A stretch of 64,000 bases of DNA from Cuneatibacter sp. NSJ-177 (GTDB lineage Bacteria; Bacillota; Clostridia; Lachnospirales; Lachnospiraceae). Both the position numbers and the translations under genes were made by a program. Positions 1 to 9,509 of this stretch are shown piece after piece (positions within the stretch are counted from its first letter, which is position 1; every line of letters begins with the position of its first letter). The DNA lies in NCBI RefSeq assembly GCF_022867805.1, contig NZ_JALIFO010000006.1:186001-250000 (forward strand), read 5' to 3'. The notes beneath the pieces are model-generated. The model made no database searches. It was not told the DNA's origin and worked only from the letters and a program-made list of their open reading frames with translations.

Positions 1-2
1 AG

Positions 3-104
3 CCGGTCTCGCGGGTCGTCTGCGACTATGTGGCCGGAATGACCGACGGCTATGCCATCGACACCTACCAAAGATTGTTTGTGCCGGTTTCCTGGAAATA
101 TTAG
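3..104 (+). CDS. dgt: dGTPase-like protein, C-terminal end (partial)
   Basis: Only the last 33 codons are present; the gene enters from outside the window and stops at TAG 102-104. The tail contains DYVAGMTDGYAIDTYQRLF, which resembles the C-terminal end of deoxyguanosinetriphosphate triphosphohydrolase-like HD-domain proteins (MTDxYA motif). Members hydrolyse dGTP to deoxyguanosine and triphosphate. The following gene is dnaG, and dgt-dnaG-sigA is a common Clostridia arrangement, which supports the call. The catalytic HD residues lie outside the window and cannot be checked. Confidence 0.75.
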   Translation, partial: PVSRVVCDYVAGMTDGYAIDTYQRLFVPVSWKY

Positions 105-127
105 GAACCGGATAGAAGGAGGAAGCT

Positions 128-1894
128 TTGTTTTACCCGGAGGAAATCGTGGAGGAGGTCCGGTCGCGCAACGACATTGTGGCGGTGATCTCCCAATACG
201 TCAAACTCATCAAACGCGGCGGAAACTATTTCGGCGTCTGCCCGTTTCACAATGAGAAGACACCATCTTTCTCCGTCTCTCCGGCCAAGCAGATGTACTA
301 TTGTTTTGGCTGCGGCGCCGGCGGGAACGTAATCACTTTTGTGATGGAGTATGAAAACTACACGTTTCCGGAGGCTTTGAAATATCTGGCGGACCGGGCG
401 GGCATCTCCCTGCCCCAGGTGGAAGAGACGGAAGAACAAAAAAGACAAGCAGATCTCAGAGGAAAGCTTCTGGCGGTCAACAAAGAGGCGGCCAGATTTT
501 ACTTTTACCAGCTGCGGAACCGCGGAGGCGAGAAAGGTCTTTCTTACCTGACAAACCGGGGACTGACCCACGAGACCATGCAGAAATTTGGTCTCGGCTA
601 TTCCCCGATGACGAGTAATGCGCTGTATCAGTACCTTCGGAAAAAGGGCTGGCACGACGAAATTCTAAAGGACAGCGGCCTGGTAAAGATCGATGAGAGG
701 GGGGCCAGGGACCGTTTTTGGAACCGGGTCATGTTCCCCATCATGGATATCAATAACCGGGTGATCGGGTTTGGCGGCCGTGTGATGGGAGACGGGGAGC
801 CCAAATATTTGAATTCCCCGGAGACCCGGCTGTTTGACAAGAGCCGGAATCTGTACGGGCTGAATCTGGCCCGGCTGTCCCGAAAGCCGTATCTGCTTCT
901 GTGTGAAGGCTATATGGACGTGATCGCCTTGCACCAGGCCGGTTTTGACTGTGCGGTGGCATCTTTAGGGACTGCGTTTACGCCGGGACATGCCCTGCTG
1001 ATCAAGCGGTATGTATCGGAGGTGGTTATCACCTATGACAGCGACGGCGCCGGTCAGAAAGCGGCCCTCCGGGCGATACCGATTCTGAAAAGGGCCGGGC
1101 TTTCGGTCCGGGTGCTCAGTATGAAGCCCTACAAAGATCCGGACGAATTTATCGTCCATCTGGGGCCGGAGGAATATCAAAAGCGGATCGGCGAGGCGAT
1201 CAATTCCTTCCTGTTCGAGACCGACACGCTGCGGGATCAGTACGACCTGAACAATCCGGAGAAAAAAACGGATTTCCATAAGGCAGTGGCCGCGAAGCTG
1301 ACGGAATTTTCCGATGAGCTGGAGAGGAACAATTACCTGGAAGCGGTGGCCGCAAGGCATCAGATCCCACCGGCGGCGCTCCGGGACATGGTAAACCGGT
1401 ACGGAGGCCGCATGGTGGCCGCGGAGCCGGAGGAACGGGAGGAAGAAGGAAGACCGAAGAAGAAAAAAGAAAAGGATGAAGGACTTTTAGAAGCCCAGCG
1501 CCTGCTTTTAAACCTGCTGGCTACGGAGCCGGAGGCTTACCGGCGCATCCGGGATATTTTGGGGCCGGAGGACTTTACCGGAGAAGTGTACCGCGCGGTG
1601 GCAGACCATATTTTCGGCGCTCTGATGAAAGGGGAGCCAGTCAATCCCGCCGGTATTCTAAACCGGTTTTTGGAGGAAGAAGACAAAAGAAACCAGGTGG
1701 CAGCCGTGTTTAATACCGCCCTGTCGGAAGAACTTTCAAAAGAGGAGCGGGAGAAAATATGGACGGAAACGGTGCGCCGGGTGAAACGGAACCGGTTGGA
1801 CGCGCAGGTTCGGGAGGAAACCGACCCGCGGCGTCTGCAGGAATTAATTTTACAGAAGGCGCGCCTGGAAACTCTGCATATTTCCCTCGATTAA
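128..1894 (+). CDS. dnaG: DNA primase DnaG
   Basis: Makes RNA primers at the replication fork, working with the DnaB helicase. The 588-residue product has the usual length. The N-terminal CHC2 zinc ribbon is visible (C38, H41, C59, C62). The TOPRIM core follows, with the EGYMDVI motif (E260) and the acidic pair D304/D306 in DSDGAG. The C-terminal third, after a Lys/Glu-rich linker near residue 440, is the helicase-interacting region. The start is TTG at 128, preceded by AGAAGGAGG with normal spacing; no better ATG lies nearby before the zinc ribbon. It sits 23 nt after the dGTPase stop and shortly before the sigma factor gene, so it forms the classic macromolecular-synthesis operon. Confidence 0.97.
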   Translation: MFYPEEIVEEVRSRNDIVAVISQYVKLIKRGGNYFGVCPFHNEKTPSFSVSPAKQMYYCFGCGAGGNVITFVMEYENYTFPEALKYLADRAGISLPQVEETEEQKRQADLRGKLLAVNKEAARFYFYQLRNRGGEKGLSYLTNRGLTHETMQKFGLGYSPMTSNALYQYLRKKGWHDEILKDSGLVKIDERGARDRFWNRVMFPIMDINNRVIGFGGRVMGDGEPKYLNSPETRLFDKSRNLYGLNLARLSRKPYLLLCEGYMDVIALHQAGFDCAVASLGTAFTPGHALLIKRYVSEVVITYDSDGAGQKAALRAIPILKRAGLSVRVLSMKPYKDPDEFIVHLGPEEYQKRIGEAINSFLFETDTLRDQYDLNNPEKKTDFHKAVAAKLTEFSDELERNNYLEAVAARHQIPPAALRDMVNRYGGRMVAAEPEEREEEGRPKKKKEKDEGLLEAQRLLLNLLATEPEAYRRIRDILGPEDFTGEVYRAVADHIFGALMKGEPVNPAGILNRFLEEEDKRNQVAAVFNTALSEELSKEEREKIWTETVRRVKRNRLDAQVREETDPRRLQELILQKARLETLHISLD

Positions 1895-1927
1895 GGTAAA
1901 ACTAGGATCGATGGAAGGTTGGATCAT

Positions 1928-2971
1928 ATGGGAGTGAGTGCGGAAGGCCTGGAGCTTCGGTTGGAAAAGTTGCTTGCAGTAGCGGCGAAAAAAGGAAACA
2001 CGCTGGACTACGACGAGCTAATGCAGATTTTAGGCGACGAGGATCTGGATGCGGACCAGTACGAAAAAGTGCTGGAGGTTTTGGACGAGAAAAAGGTTAC
2101 TCTGGTGGAGAACGTGGAGGAACCAGCGGACGAGGGGGAGCTTTTGCCCAGCGACCCGGTGAAGATGTACCTGAAGGAGATCGGAAATGTGATCCTTCTG
2201 ACACCGGAGGAGGAGACGGAGCTTGCGATCCGCATTGCCGAAGGCGATGAGGAGGCAAAGCGCAGACTGGCGGAGGCAAACCTGCGTCTGGTGGTCAGCG
2301 TCGCCAAGCGGTACGTCGGCCGCGGGATGCAGCTGTTGGATTTGATCCAGGAGGGCAATCTGGGGCTGATGCGGGCCGTGGAAAAGTTCGACTATCAAAA
2401 AGGCTACAAATTCAGCACGTATGCGACCTGGTGGATCCGTCAGGCGATCACCAGATCCATTGCCGATCAGGGCAGGACAATCCGGATTCCGGTTCACATG
2501 GTGGAGACGATGAACCGCTTGCTGCGGCTGTCCCGTCAAATGGTGCAGGAATTGGGAAGAGAGCCGAGGCCGGAAGAGCTGGCGGAAAAAAGCGGCATTC
2601 CGGTGGACAAGATCGGCGAGATTTTAAAGATGACCCAGGAGCCGGTGTCCCTCAACACGCCGATCGGCGAGGAGGATGACAGCCGTCTGGGGGATTTTAT
2701 TGAAGACGAACACGTAGAGGTACCGCTGGACGCGGCCACCTATTCCCTGCTGCAAGAGCAGTTGGGTGAGGTGATGTCGACGCTGACGGAGCGGGAACAA
2801 AAAGTACTGGAGATGAGATTCGGCCTCCTGGACGGCCACAGCCGGACACTGGAGGAGGTTGGGAAAGAGTTTCAGGTGACGAGGGAGCGGATCCGACAGA
2901 TTGAATCCAAGGCGCTCCGAAAGCTTCGCCATCCCAGCCGGAGCCGGAAACTCAGAGATTTCTTGGAGTAA
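1928..2971 (+). CDS. rpoD: RNA polymerase primary sigma factor SigA/RpoD
   Basis: Housekeeping sigma-70 that directs RNA polymerase to TTGACA/TATAAT promoters. All conserved regions are present in order: 1.2 ([11 protein letters not shown]), 2.1-2.4 (with [20 protein letters not shown]), 3, and 4.1-4.2 ending in the HTH before [20 protein letters not shown] short 1.1-like region precedes 1.2, giving 347 residues, typical of Clostridia SigA. An in-frame TTG at 1919 abuts the GGAAGG ribosome binding site (1913-1918), so the ATG at 1928, 9 nt further on, is the more credible start. It is co-directional with dnaG 33 nt upstream and with trmK 2 nt downstream. Confidence 0.97.
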   Translation: MGVSAEGLELRLEKLLAVAAKKGNTLDYDELMQILGDEDLDADQYEKVLEVLDEKKVTLVENVEEPADEGELLPSDPVKMYLKEIGNVILLTPEEETELAIRIAEGDEEAKRRLAEANLRLVVSVAKRYVGRGMQLLDLIQEGNLGLMRAVEKFDYQKGYKFSTYATWWIRQAITRSIADQGRTIRIPVHMVETMNRLLRLSRQMVQELGREPRPEELAEKSGIPVDKIGEILKMTQEPVSLNTPIGEEDDSRLGDFIEDEHVEVPLDAATYSLLQEQLGEVMSTLTEREQKVLEMRFGLLDGHSRTLEEVGKEFQVTRERIRQIESKALRKLRHPSRSRKLRDFLE

Positions 2972-2973
2972 AA

Positions 2974-3717
2974 ATGGAATTATCAAAACGATTAAGCGTG
3001 ATTGCCGGGTTGGTGACGCCAGGAGGCCGGGTTGCCGACGTGGGCAGTGATCATGGGTATCTGCCGATTGATCTGGTGCGCCGGGGCATTTGTCCCGGCG
3101 CTATTGCGATTGACGTGGGAAAAGGACCTCTCGCGCGGGCCAAAGCGCATATCCAGGAGCAGGGGCTGACGGATCGGATTGAAGTCCGTCTGGGAGACGG
3201 TCTGACGCCACTTTTGCCGGGGGAGGCGGACACAATCGTGATCGCCGGTATGGGCGGGCCTTTGATGCAGAGAATCCTTGCGGACGGTGAGAAGACGGCG
3301 AAGGCTGCAAAGGAGCTGGTGCTCTCCCCCCAGTCCGATGTCCGCGAGTTCCGCCGGTTTTTAAAGACGGAAGGGTATACGGTGACGGGGGAGCAGATGC
3401 TTCAGGAGGACGGAAAGTATTACGCCGCTATGCGCGTCATTCCCCAGCCGGATCCGGATGAGTGGACCGAGGCGGAATATGCCTATGGGAAATGGCTGAT
3501 CCGGGAGCGGCCTCCGGTTTTGATGGCGTTTTTGCAGAAGAAGCTGGCTTCCTGTGAGGAAATCCTCGGCCGGTTGGACCAGGCGGATCCGGGAAAGGCG
3601 GCGGCCCGAAGGCGGGAGGTCGAGGCGAAAATCCGGGAAATCCAAGATATCTTGAATCTTTCCGGGGAAGAGGGAGAAAAAAGTCTTTCCGCCATGGAAA
3701 AGGATGGGAAGGGATGA
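2974..3717 (+). CDS. trmK: tRNA (adenine22-N1)-methyltransferase TrmK
   Basis: A class I SAM-dependent methyltransferase of the TrmK/YqfN family, which makes m1A22 in tRNA. The SAM-binding motif VADVGSDHGYLPIDLV lies at about residues 20-35, and the catalytic-loop region IAGMGGPLMQRIL is at about 90-102. The C-terminal part (about 175-230) is the expected helical coiled-coil extension. The start ATG is 2 nt after the sigA stop, implying translational coupling. The sigA-trmK-Nif3 order is conserved in Bacillus and Clostridia, which supports the assignment over a generic methyltransferase. Confidence 0.93.
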   Translation: MELSKRLSVIAGLVTPGGRVADVGSDHGYLPIDLVRRGICPGAIAIDVGKGPLARAKAHIQEQGLTDRIEVRLGDGLTPLLPGEADTIVIAGMGGPLMQRILADGEKTAKAAKELVLSPQSDVREFRRFLKTEGYTVTGEQMLQEDGKYYAAMRVIPQPDPDEWTEAEYAYGKWLIRERPPVLMAFLQKKLASCEEILGRLDQADPGKAAARRREVEAKIREIQDILNLSGEEGEKSLSAMEKDGKG

Positions 3718-3764
3718 GATGAGGGATTGAGAAGGATCATAGTCTGTTACATAGGAGGAATCGA

Positions 3765-4547
3765 ATGAAGGTACGGGAATTGATGGGACTCTTGGAGGAG
3801 CTCTGTCCGCTCTCTTATGCCTGCGACTGGGATAATTCCGGTCTTCAGGTGGGGCGGCTGGATGCGGAAGTGTCCCGGATCATGATTGCGCTGGATTTGA
3901 CTGATGAGGTGATCACGGCGGCGGTAAATTCCGGATGCGGGCTGATTTTGACCCACCACCCGCTGCTTTTTTCCCCGCTGCGGCAGGTGTCCGGGGAAAA
4001 TATACCGGGCCGGTATGTGCTGCGCCTTGCAGAGTCCGGCATGGCCTGCGTGTCCATGCACACCAATTTCGATGTTGCGCCGGGCTGCATGGCGGATCTG
4101 GCGGCGAAGCGGCTGGGACTGCGGGATACCGTGCCGGTGGAGCCGGTCGGTGACGGCGGAATCGGAAAAGTGGGAAATCTGCCGGAGGCCATGACGCTTC
4201 GGGCATTCTGCGATCGGGTGAAGGAGGCGTTTTGCCTGCCTTCGATTATCCTTTATGACAAGGGAGAGATAAACCGCCCCATCTCACGGGTCGGGATTCT
4301 GCCCGGAAGCGGGAAAGGGGAGATCGGCCTTGCCCGCGCTCTCGGCGCCGAGGTCTATGTGACCGGCGATATGGGCCATCATCCGGCTTTGGACGCCATG
4401 GCCGAAGGTCTTGCGGTGTTGGATGCGGGGCATTACGGCCTGGAGTGGATTTTTATGGAATTTATGGAGAACTATTTGCGGGAACGCCTTCCCCAGGAGA
4501 TGGAAATCCGGACGGCGCCGTTTCAAATACCAGGCCGCGTGATCTGA
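3765..4547 (+). CDS. Nif3-like dinuclear metal-centre protein (YqfO family)
   Basis: 260 residues covering the whole DUF34/Nif3 fold without the extra central PII-like insert seen in B. subtilis YqfO. Family hallmarks are CDWDNSGLQVG near the N-terminus, the ILTHHPLLF motif that supplies two metal-binding histidines, and a C-terminal metal-binding segment with DMGHHPALDA and HYGLEWIF. The ring-shaped hexamers of the family carry two metal ions; the physiological substrate is unsettled (GTP cyclohydrolase I-like activity and cofactor roles have been proposed). The RBS AGGAGG sits just before ATG 3765. It lies directly downstream of trmK, the standard neighbour. Confidence 0.92.
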   Translation: MKVRELMGLLEELCPLSYACDWDNSGLQVGRLDAEVSRIMIALDLTDEVITAAVNSGCGLILTHHPLLFSPLRQVSGENIPGRYVLRLAESGMACVSMHTNFDVAPGCMADLAAKRLGLRDTVPVEPVGDGGIGKVGNLPEAMTLRAFCDRVKEAFCLPSIILYDKGEINRPISRVGILPGSGKGEIGLARALGAEVYVTGDMGHHPALDAMAEGLAVLDAGHYGLEWIFMEFMENYLRERLPQEMEIRTAPFQIPGRVI

Positions 4548-4564
4548 CGGCAGAAGGAGGAGCA

Positions 4565-6220
4565 ATGATCGAGATTCAGGTAGCAGGGAAAAATGTGGAG
4601 GCGGCCCAGGGGGTGACCTACGGCGAGCTGGCAAAACAGTTTCAGCCCCAGTATGAGAACGATATTGTGCTGGCCACGGTCAACGGGAAGCTTCAGGAAT
4701 TACATAAAAAGCTGCAGCGGCCCTGCAGCATCGAGTTTGTGACCACGGCCCATACGGCGGGAATCCGGTCTTATGAGAGAAGCCTGGTGCTTCTGATGAA
4801 TAAGGCCATCTACGATGTGGTCCCGCTTCCGGATATCCGGAAAGTCACGGTGAAATTTTCCGTGACCCATGGACTTTACGTGGAGGCGGAAGGCGCCTTT
4901 TCGGTGGATGAAGAATTTCTCCAAAAGGTCAAATCCAGAATGGATGAACTGGTCCAGGCGGACCTTCCCATTAAAAAAACCAGTATGCACGTGGACGACG
5001 CGGTGGCCTTTTTTCGGAAGGTGAAGATGTACGACAAGGAACGGCTCTTCCGGTACCGCCGGAGCTCCCATGTGAATATTTACAGCATCGACGGCTTTGC
5101 CGATTACCATTATGGCTATATGGTGCCGTCCACCGGTTATCTCAAGTATTACGAACTGAAACTCTACCAGGATGGCTTTGTTTTGCTGTTCCCGACCTGG
5201 AAAGAGCCGAAAACGGTGCCTCCCTTTGAGCCCCAGGAGAAACTGTTCGGCACGCTTCAAAAGGCGTCCCGCTGGAGCGAGCAGCTCCATGTGGATACGG
5301 TGGGAGCGGTGAACGATATGATTTCCAGCGGGAGGATCCAGGATCTGGTGCTGATCGCCGAGGCGCGGCAGGAGAGGGAGATCTCCGGGATCGCGTCGAT
5401 GGTGGCATCACGGCCCCATGTGAAATTCGTGATGATTGCCGGGCCTTCTTCTTCGGGGAAGACCAGCTTTTCCCACCGGCTGTCGATTCAGCTCCGCTCC
5501 CAGGGACTGACGCCGCACCCGATCGGCCTGGACGATTATTTCGTCGACCGGGACCGGACGCCGCGGGACGAAACCGGGGACTTTGATTTTGAAGCTCTGG
5601 AATGTGTGGATATCGAGCAGTTCAACCAGGATATGACGGCGCTTTTGGCCGGGGAGAAGGTGGAGATGCCCACCTTTAATTTCAAGCAGGGGCGCCGGGA
5701 ATATAAAGGGAATTATTTGCAGCTGGGAAGCCATGACATTCTGGTAATCGAGGGGATTCATGGCCTGAACGATGCCTTGTCCTATTCTCTGCCGAAGGAG
5801 AGTAAATTTAAAGTTTACATCAGTGCGCTGACTCAGCTCAACATTGACGAGCACAACCGGATCCCGACCACAGACGGCCGCCTGATCCGCCGGATGATCC
5901 GGGATGCCCGGACCCGCGGCAACACGGCGGAGGACACGATCGCCCGCTGGCCCTCGGTGCGGCGCGGGGAAGAAAAAAATATTTTCCCGTACCAGGAAAC
6001 CGCGGATGTGATGTTCAACTCCGCTTTGATCTATGAGTTTTCCGTGTTGAAATCCTACGCGGAGCCGCTTTTGTTCGGCATCCCGTCGGATTCGCCCCAG
6101 TATCAGGAGGCGAAACGGCTGCTCAAGTTTTTCGATTATTTTCTGGGCGTTGACAGCACGGCGATTCCGAACAATTCTCTGCTGAAAGAATTCATAGGGG
6201 GAAGCTGCTTTAATGTATAA
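4565..6220 (+). CDS. TGS-domain nucleoside (uridine) kinase-like protein
   Basis: 551 residues in three parts: an N-terminal TGS domain (about 1-60), a threonyl-tRNA-synthetase-like second additional domain (about 61-200), and a C-terminal P-loop uridine kinase/phosphoribulokinase domain with Walker A GPSSSGKT and the LDDYFVDRDRTPRD segment. Related Clostridia proteins are annotated as nucleoside kinases; the substrate here cannot be settled from sequence. An upstream in-frame ATG at 4445 would overlap Nif3 by about 100 nt. The ATG at 4565, preceded by AAGGAGGAGCA, is the better start because it places the TGS domain at residue 1. It ends about 90 nt before rnpB. Confidence 0.9.
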   Translation: MIEIQVAGKNVEAAQGVTYGELAKQFQPQYENDIVLATVNGKLQELHKKLQRPCSIEFVTTAHTAGIRSYERSLVLLMNKAIYDVVPLPDIRKVTVKFSVTHGLYVEAEGAFSVDEEFLQKVKSRMDELVQADLPIKKTSMHVDDAVAFFRKVKMYDKERLFRYRRSSHVNIYSIDGFADYHYGYMVPSTGYLKYYELKLYQDGFVLLFPTWKEPKTVPPFEPQEKLFGTLQKASRWSEQLHVDTVGAVNDMISSGRIQDLVLIAEARQEREISGIASMVASRPHVKFVMIAGPSSSGKTSFSHRLSIQLRSQGLTPHPIGLDDYFVDRDRTPRDETGDFDFEALECVDIEQFNQDMTALLAGEKVEMPTFNFKQGRREYKGNYLQLGSHDILVIEGIHGLNDALSYSLPKESKFKVYISALTQLNIDEHNRIPTTDGRLIRRMIRDARTRGNTAEDTIARWPSVRRGEEKNIFPYQETADVMFNSALIYEFSVLKSYAEPLLFGIPSDSPQYQEAKRLLKFFDYFLGVDSTAIPNNSLLKEFIGGSCFNV

Positions 6221-6223
6221 GGC

Positions 6224-6253
6224 TTGCTTTTTCAAGGGGAAGTGTGATACAAT
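6224..6253 (+). promoter_or_regulatory. Sigma-A promoter for rnpB
   Basis: A -35 box TTGCTT (6224-6229), an 18-nt spacer and a -10 box TACAAT (6248-6253) lie just after the kinase stop codon. Transcription would begin near 6260, about 50 nt before the mature 5' end predicted for RNase P RNA, so 5' processing or a structured leader is implied. A GTTCCC...GGGAAC hairpin falls within that leader. Confidence 0.65.
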
Positions 6254-6312
6254 GAGCAAGGCGTAAAAAGGTTCCCTCCTTTCCGGGCGGGAACGGCGAA
6301 AACGCGTGATCG

Positions 6313-6647
6313 GAGTAGAACAGGTAATCGCGGCTGCCTTCGGGCAGGTGAGGAAAGTCCGGGCTTCACAGGGCAGGATGCCGGATAACGTCCGGTGGAG
6401 GCGACTCCAAGGCCAGTGCAACAGAAATATACCGCCGGGGATCTCCCCGGTAAGGGTGGAAGGGCAGTGTAAGAGACTACCGCCCTCCCGGTAACGGGAG
6501 GGGCACATGTAAACCCCATCCGAAGCAAGACCAACAGGAAGCATAAGGCGGCCCGTCTGCTTCCGGGTAGGTCGCTTGAGCCTGGCGGCGACGCCAGGCC
6601 TAGATAGATGATTACCCAACGACAGAACCCGGCTTATCGTTCTGCTC
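6313..6647 (+). ncRNA. rnpB: RNase P RNA, catalytic subunit
   Basis: Ribozyme that removes the 5' leader from pre-tRNA. The conserved core is readable: GAGGAAAGTCCGGGCT near the 5' end, the ACAGAAATATACCGCC segment, GGGTGGAAGGGCAGTGTAAGAG, AAACCCCATCCGAAGCAAGACC and the 3' ACAGAACCCGGCTTAT. The boundaries were chosen from helix P1: GAGTAGAAC (6313-6321) pairs over nine positions with GTTCTGCTC (6639-6647). The length of about 335 nt is a little short but in the usual range. It is flanked by a promoter upstream and a strong terminator downstream, so it is an independent unit. Confidence 0.95.
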
Positions 6648-6655
6648 TTATCACA

Positions 6656-6702
6656 AAGCAAAAGCAGGTTTTCTTTTCGGAGAAAACCTGCTTTTGCTTT
6701 TG
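6656..6702. terminator. Terminator of rnpB (probably bidirectional)
   Basis: A near-perfect hairpin of about 20 bp (AAAGCAAAAGCAGGTTTTC pairing with GAAAACCTGCTTTTGCTTT) around a short loop, with A/T-rich flanks on both sides. It lies between rnpB and the convergent ABC permease gene and could serve both. Confidence 0.85.
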
Positions 6703-6781
6703 AATGCTGGGGAACCCGGCGGGAATTTTGAAACGCGGTCTTTGGCCGCCGGGGTATCGCTGTAGAGGCAGTCCGCGTTGT

Positions 6782-8764
6782 CTATCCCTTGCTCTGCACG
6801 ACATTTCTCTTCTCAATGAGATAAGTCGCCGTAAAATAGAGCAGGTAGATCAATAAGATTGCCGCTGCGATCAGCCCTGCATTGCGGTAGATTTCCCAAG
6901 CCTGCCCCGCAAAGCCGGCGATGGTCATGATTTCCGCAGAGACCATGGAGGTGGGAATGCTGAGCAGCAGCGGCAGGGCAAAGGGCAGGAAAAAGAATCC
7001 GAAGGTCTGACGGAATAAGGTTTGGCACTGCTCCCGTTCTCCTGCGCCCAGACGGTACAGGACGGCATAGCGTTTCCGATCCTCTGTGATACCGGACAGG
7101 GTTTTCAGGGCGAGGATCGCCATGGCCATGAAAATGAAAACCACTGCGATATAAAGCGCGCCTATGACGAAAATGGCGGTGGTGCTGTTTTTCTGGAGCC
7201 TGCCGTACTCTTTGAGTTTATAATCGCAGCGCTCATACGTATGATCCTCATATTTGCTCGTGTAGGAGTAGGAAAGGGCGGAGCGCAGCTCCTGGGGATC
7301 GTAGTCTGCATCTTTCAGCCGGAAAGCCACACAGTTGGATTCCACCGTCAGGCCGTGGACCGCCTCGTCCGGCACAACGGCAAAGAAATAGGTGTAGTAG
7401 AACATCGGCAGATCAGAGATCATGCCCTGATACCGGTACGTTTTTCCTCCCAGCGACAAGGCTGCGTCCTGAAAGTTGGAGTGGGCAGCCTGGGGAACAT
7501 TGCTGTTGGCGCAGATGAGAAAACTGCCGTCCAGGCGGACCGGCTCCCTTCCCAGCCGGTTCAGCAGGAGGTTGAAATCGCTCTCCGCCATCAAAGAATC
7601 GTGGAGCCCTTCATAAGACGCTCCGCTCCATCGGGTATACTGGTGGAGTTCACTGGCGCCTGTGGTATAGAAGGTGTAGGGGATGACCTCTTCGATCCCG
7701 GCATACTGGGAAATGATTTCTTCCGCCTGATCGGGTCCGACGGACGTCTCGACGGATGCGTCCAGGTTGGCGTTAATGTCAAAGGGATATTCCCGGTCCA
7801 GGGCCAGCCGTTCGCTTACTTTCATGACAAAAGAGACGTTGGATCCAATCACGGCAAAGGCGATCAGAAAGGACAAAATACCGACGATGACCGAGTTGGA
7901 GCGAAGCTTTCCGGAGAGCTGGCGCAGCGTAAAGGTGTTGGTTCCCGAAGAGCAGAAACGCCTGTTTTTCAGTAAAAGATTGACGATGCTCCGGGCAAGG
8001 CTGATGTGGAACAAAATCAGTGCCGCGGCAAAAACCATCAGAGAGACAAACAAGCCGCTTCCAGGAGTAACGTCTCTCAAAAGAGAAGCACGGATCTGCT
8101 CCTGAAAGAAGAGAAAACTGACGGTCAGAGTGACGAAAGAAGCCACTGTCAGAATCATCCATATCCCTGGACGGCGGACATTTCTTTCCACCATGCGGTC
8201 TCCGTGAAGCAGGTGAAAGATGCTGACTTTCTTTAAATAGCGGGCCGATACGGCGGAGGAGATCAGGAAAACGGCAGTTACCAGCACGATGGTCAGGATC
8301 AGACCTTGTGCGGAGTAGGCGGCAAAAGCAAAGTCCATATCCAACAGGTGAGTCATGATCAACATCAGGCCCTGATAGAAGAAAAGGCCTAAGAGCAGGC
8401 CGAGTCCCAGGGCGGCTGCTCCCATGATCAGGGTTTCCAGGTTGAAGAGAAGAAGGATATTCTTTCGTGTCATGCCGAGGGTCAGATACATTCCAAATTC
8501 CCGTTTCCGAAGCCTCAGCATGAAGGAGGTGGCATAGCTTAGGACAAAAGCCACGATCAGCGAGAGAAAGACAGAGATGCCGATCATTCCGGATTTCAGC
8601 TCTTTCATCGTCTCAGCGTAGGCCAGGATCTGCTCGTTGAAGATGATATTGTTGACCGCAAACATCAAGGACACAGTCAAAGCCACTGTGATAAAATAGA
8701 TCAGGTAATTCCCGATCTGGCGGCGGACATTCCGAACGGCAAGCTCAGTGAACATCCGTATCAC
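6782..8764 (-). CDS. BceB-like ABC transporter permease (FtsX family)
   Basis: Membrane half of a peptide-antibiotic resistance and sensing ABC transporter. The 660 residues carry the Bce layout: an N-terminal helix, three helices in the first FtsX block (about 50-180), further helices near 200-310, a large extracellular domain (about 310-510) that in known members contacts the peptide or sensor kinase, and a final three-helix FtsX block. The start overlaps the ATPase gene by 20 nt, indicating coupled translation. An ATPase, kinase and regulator of the same type sit immediately upstream, so a BceRS-BceAB module is the natural reading; the ligand (bacitracin-, nisin- or mersacidin-like) cannot be deduced. 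Confidence 0.92.
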   Translation of the reverse strand: MIRMFTELAVRNVRRQIGNYLIYFITVALTVSLMFAVNNIIFNEQILAYAETMKELKSGMIGISVFLSLIVAFVLSYATSFMLRLRKREFGMYLTLGMTRKNILLLFNLETLIMGAAALGLGLLLGLFFYQGLMLIMTHLLDMDFAFAAYSAQGLILTIVLVTAVFLISSAVSARYLKKVSIFHLLHGDRMVERNVRRPGIWMILTVASFVTLTVSFLFFQEQIRASLLRDVTPGSGLFVSLMVFAAALILFHISLARSIVNLLLKNRRFCSSGTNTFTLRQLSGKLRSNSVIVGILSFLIAFAVIGSNVSFVMKVSERLALDREYPFDINANLDASVETSVGPDQAEEIISQYAGIEEVIPYTFYTTGASELHQYTRWSGASYEGLHDSLMAESDFNLLLNRLGREPVRLDGSFLICANSNVPQAAHSNFQDAALSLGGKTYRYQGMISDLPMFYYTYFFAVVPDEAVHGLTVESNCVAFRLKDADYDPQELRSALSYSYTSKYEDHTYERCDYKLKEYGRLQKNSTTAIFVIGALYIAVVFIFMAMAILALKTLSGITEDRKRYAVLYRLGAGEREQCQTLFRQTFGFFFLPFALPLLLSIPTSMVSAEIMTIAGFAGQAWEIYRNAGLIAAAILLIYLLYFTATYLIEKRNVVQSKG

Positions 8765-9509
8765 CTCCCAGCGCAGCCATCACGGACAAAATTTCCTGGT
8801 ACATGGCTTTCCGGCTGCGTTCTCCCCGGACGACTTCGCTCCAGATCTTCCCGTCTTTCAGAAAGAGGACACGTCCGGTGTAGGAGCCGACCACGGCGTC
8901 GTGGGTCACCGTCAGGATGGTGGATCCCAGCGTTTGATTCATCCGGACAAACGTTTCCATCAGGATCCGGGAGTTGGTGGAATCCAGGGCGCCGGTGGGC
9001 TCATCGGCCAGCACCAGAGCTGGGGAAGTGATGAGCGCCCTGGCGCAGGCAGCCCGCTGGCGCTGGCCGCCGGAGAGTTCATAAGGGAATTTTGAAAGCT
9101 GGTCCAAGACGCCAAGGGCTTCGGCTACCCGGTGCAGCTCTCTTTTTGTTTTCTGGTGATCCAATTTTTTCAGATTCAGGGGGAGCGTGATGTTTTCGCC
9201 CACGGTCAGCGTATCCAGCAGGTTGTATTCTTGGAAGATAAAACCCAGCTTATCCCGCCGGAAGGCGGAGAGCCGGTTTTCCTTCTGACCGGAAAGAGGG
9301 ATCCCTTCAACGAAAATCTCCCCAGAGCTGACCCGGTCGATGGTGGAGATGACGTTGAGCAGCGTACTTTTTCCGGAGCCGGATGCGCCCATGATGGCGG
9401 TGAACTCTCCTTGACCGACGGAAAAAGAGATGTCGTTTAACGCTTTGGTGACGACGCTGCCAGTCCCGTAATATTTTGTGACATGTTTGACTTGTAAAAT
9501 TTCTTTCAT
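8745..9509 (-). CDS. BceA-like ABC transporter ATP-binding protein
   Basis: 254-residue ATPase of the MacB/Bce class. Walker A GASGSGKST (about 41-49), the Q-loop region FIFQEYNLL, signature LSGGQRQRAA and Walker B LVLADEPTGALDS are all intact. Energises the permease encoded by the next gene. The start ATG is preceded by GGAGGTAAAAAAAT on the minus strand. It has its own probable promoter in the 87-nt gap after the sensor kinase, as is usual for BceR-controlled transporter genes. Confidence 0.95.
   Translation of the reverse strand: MKEILQVKHVTKYYGTGSVVTKALNDISFSVGQGEFTAIMGASGSGKSTLLNVISTIDRVSSGEIFVEGIPLSGQKENRLSAFRRDKLGFIFQEYNLLDTLTVGENITLPLNLKKLDHQKTKRELHRVAEALGVLDQLSKFPYELSGGQRQRAACARALITSPALVLADEPTGALDSTNSRILMETFVRMNQTLGSTILTVTHDAVVGSYTGRVLFLKDGKIWSEVVRGERSRKAMYQEILSVMAALGGDTDVH

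Noticed and set aside
1919-1927. TTG 1919 as the sigA start
   Set aside because: It abuts the ribosome binding site; ATG 1928 has normal spacing.
5408-6661. A long minus-strand open frame across the kinase gene and RNase P RNA
   Set aside because: It covers the catalytic RNA and a well-defined kinase on the other strand and has no RBS or family resemblance; a shadow of G/C-rich coding.
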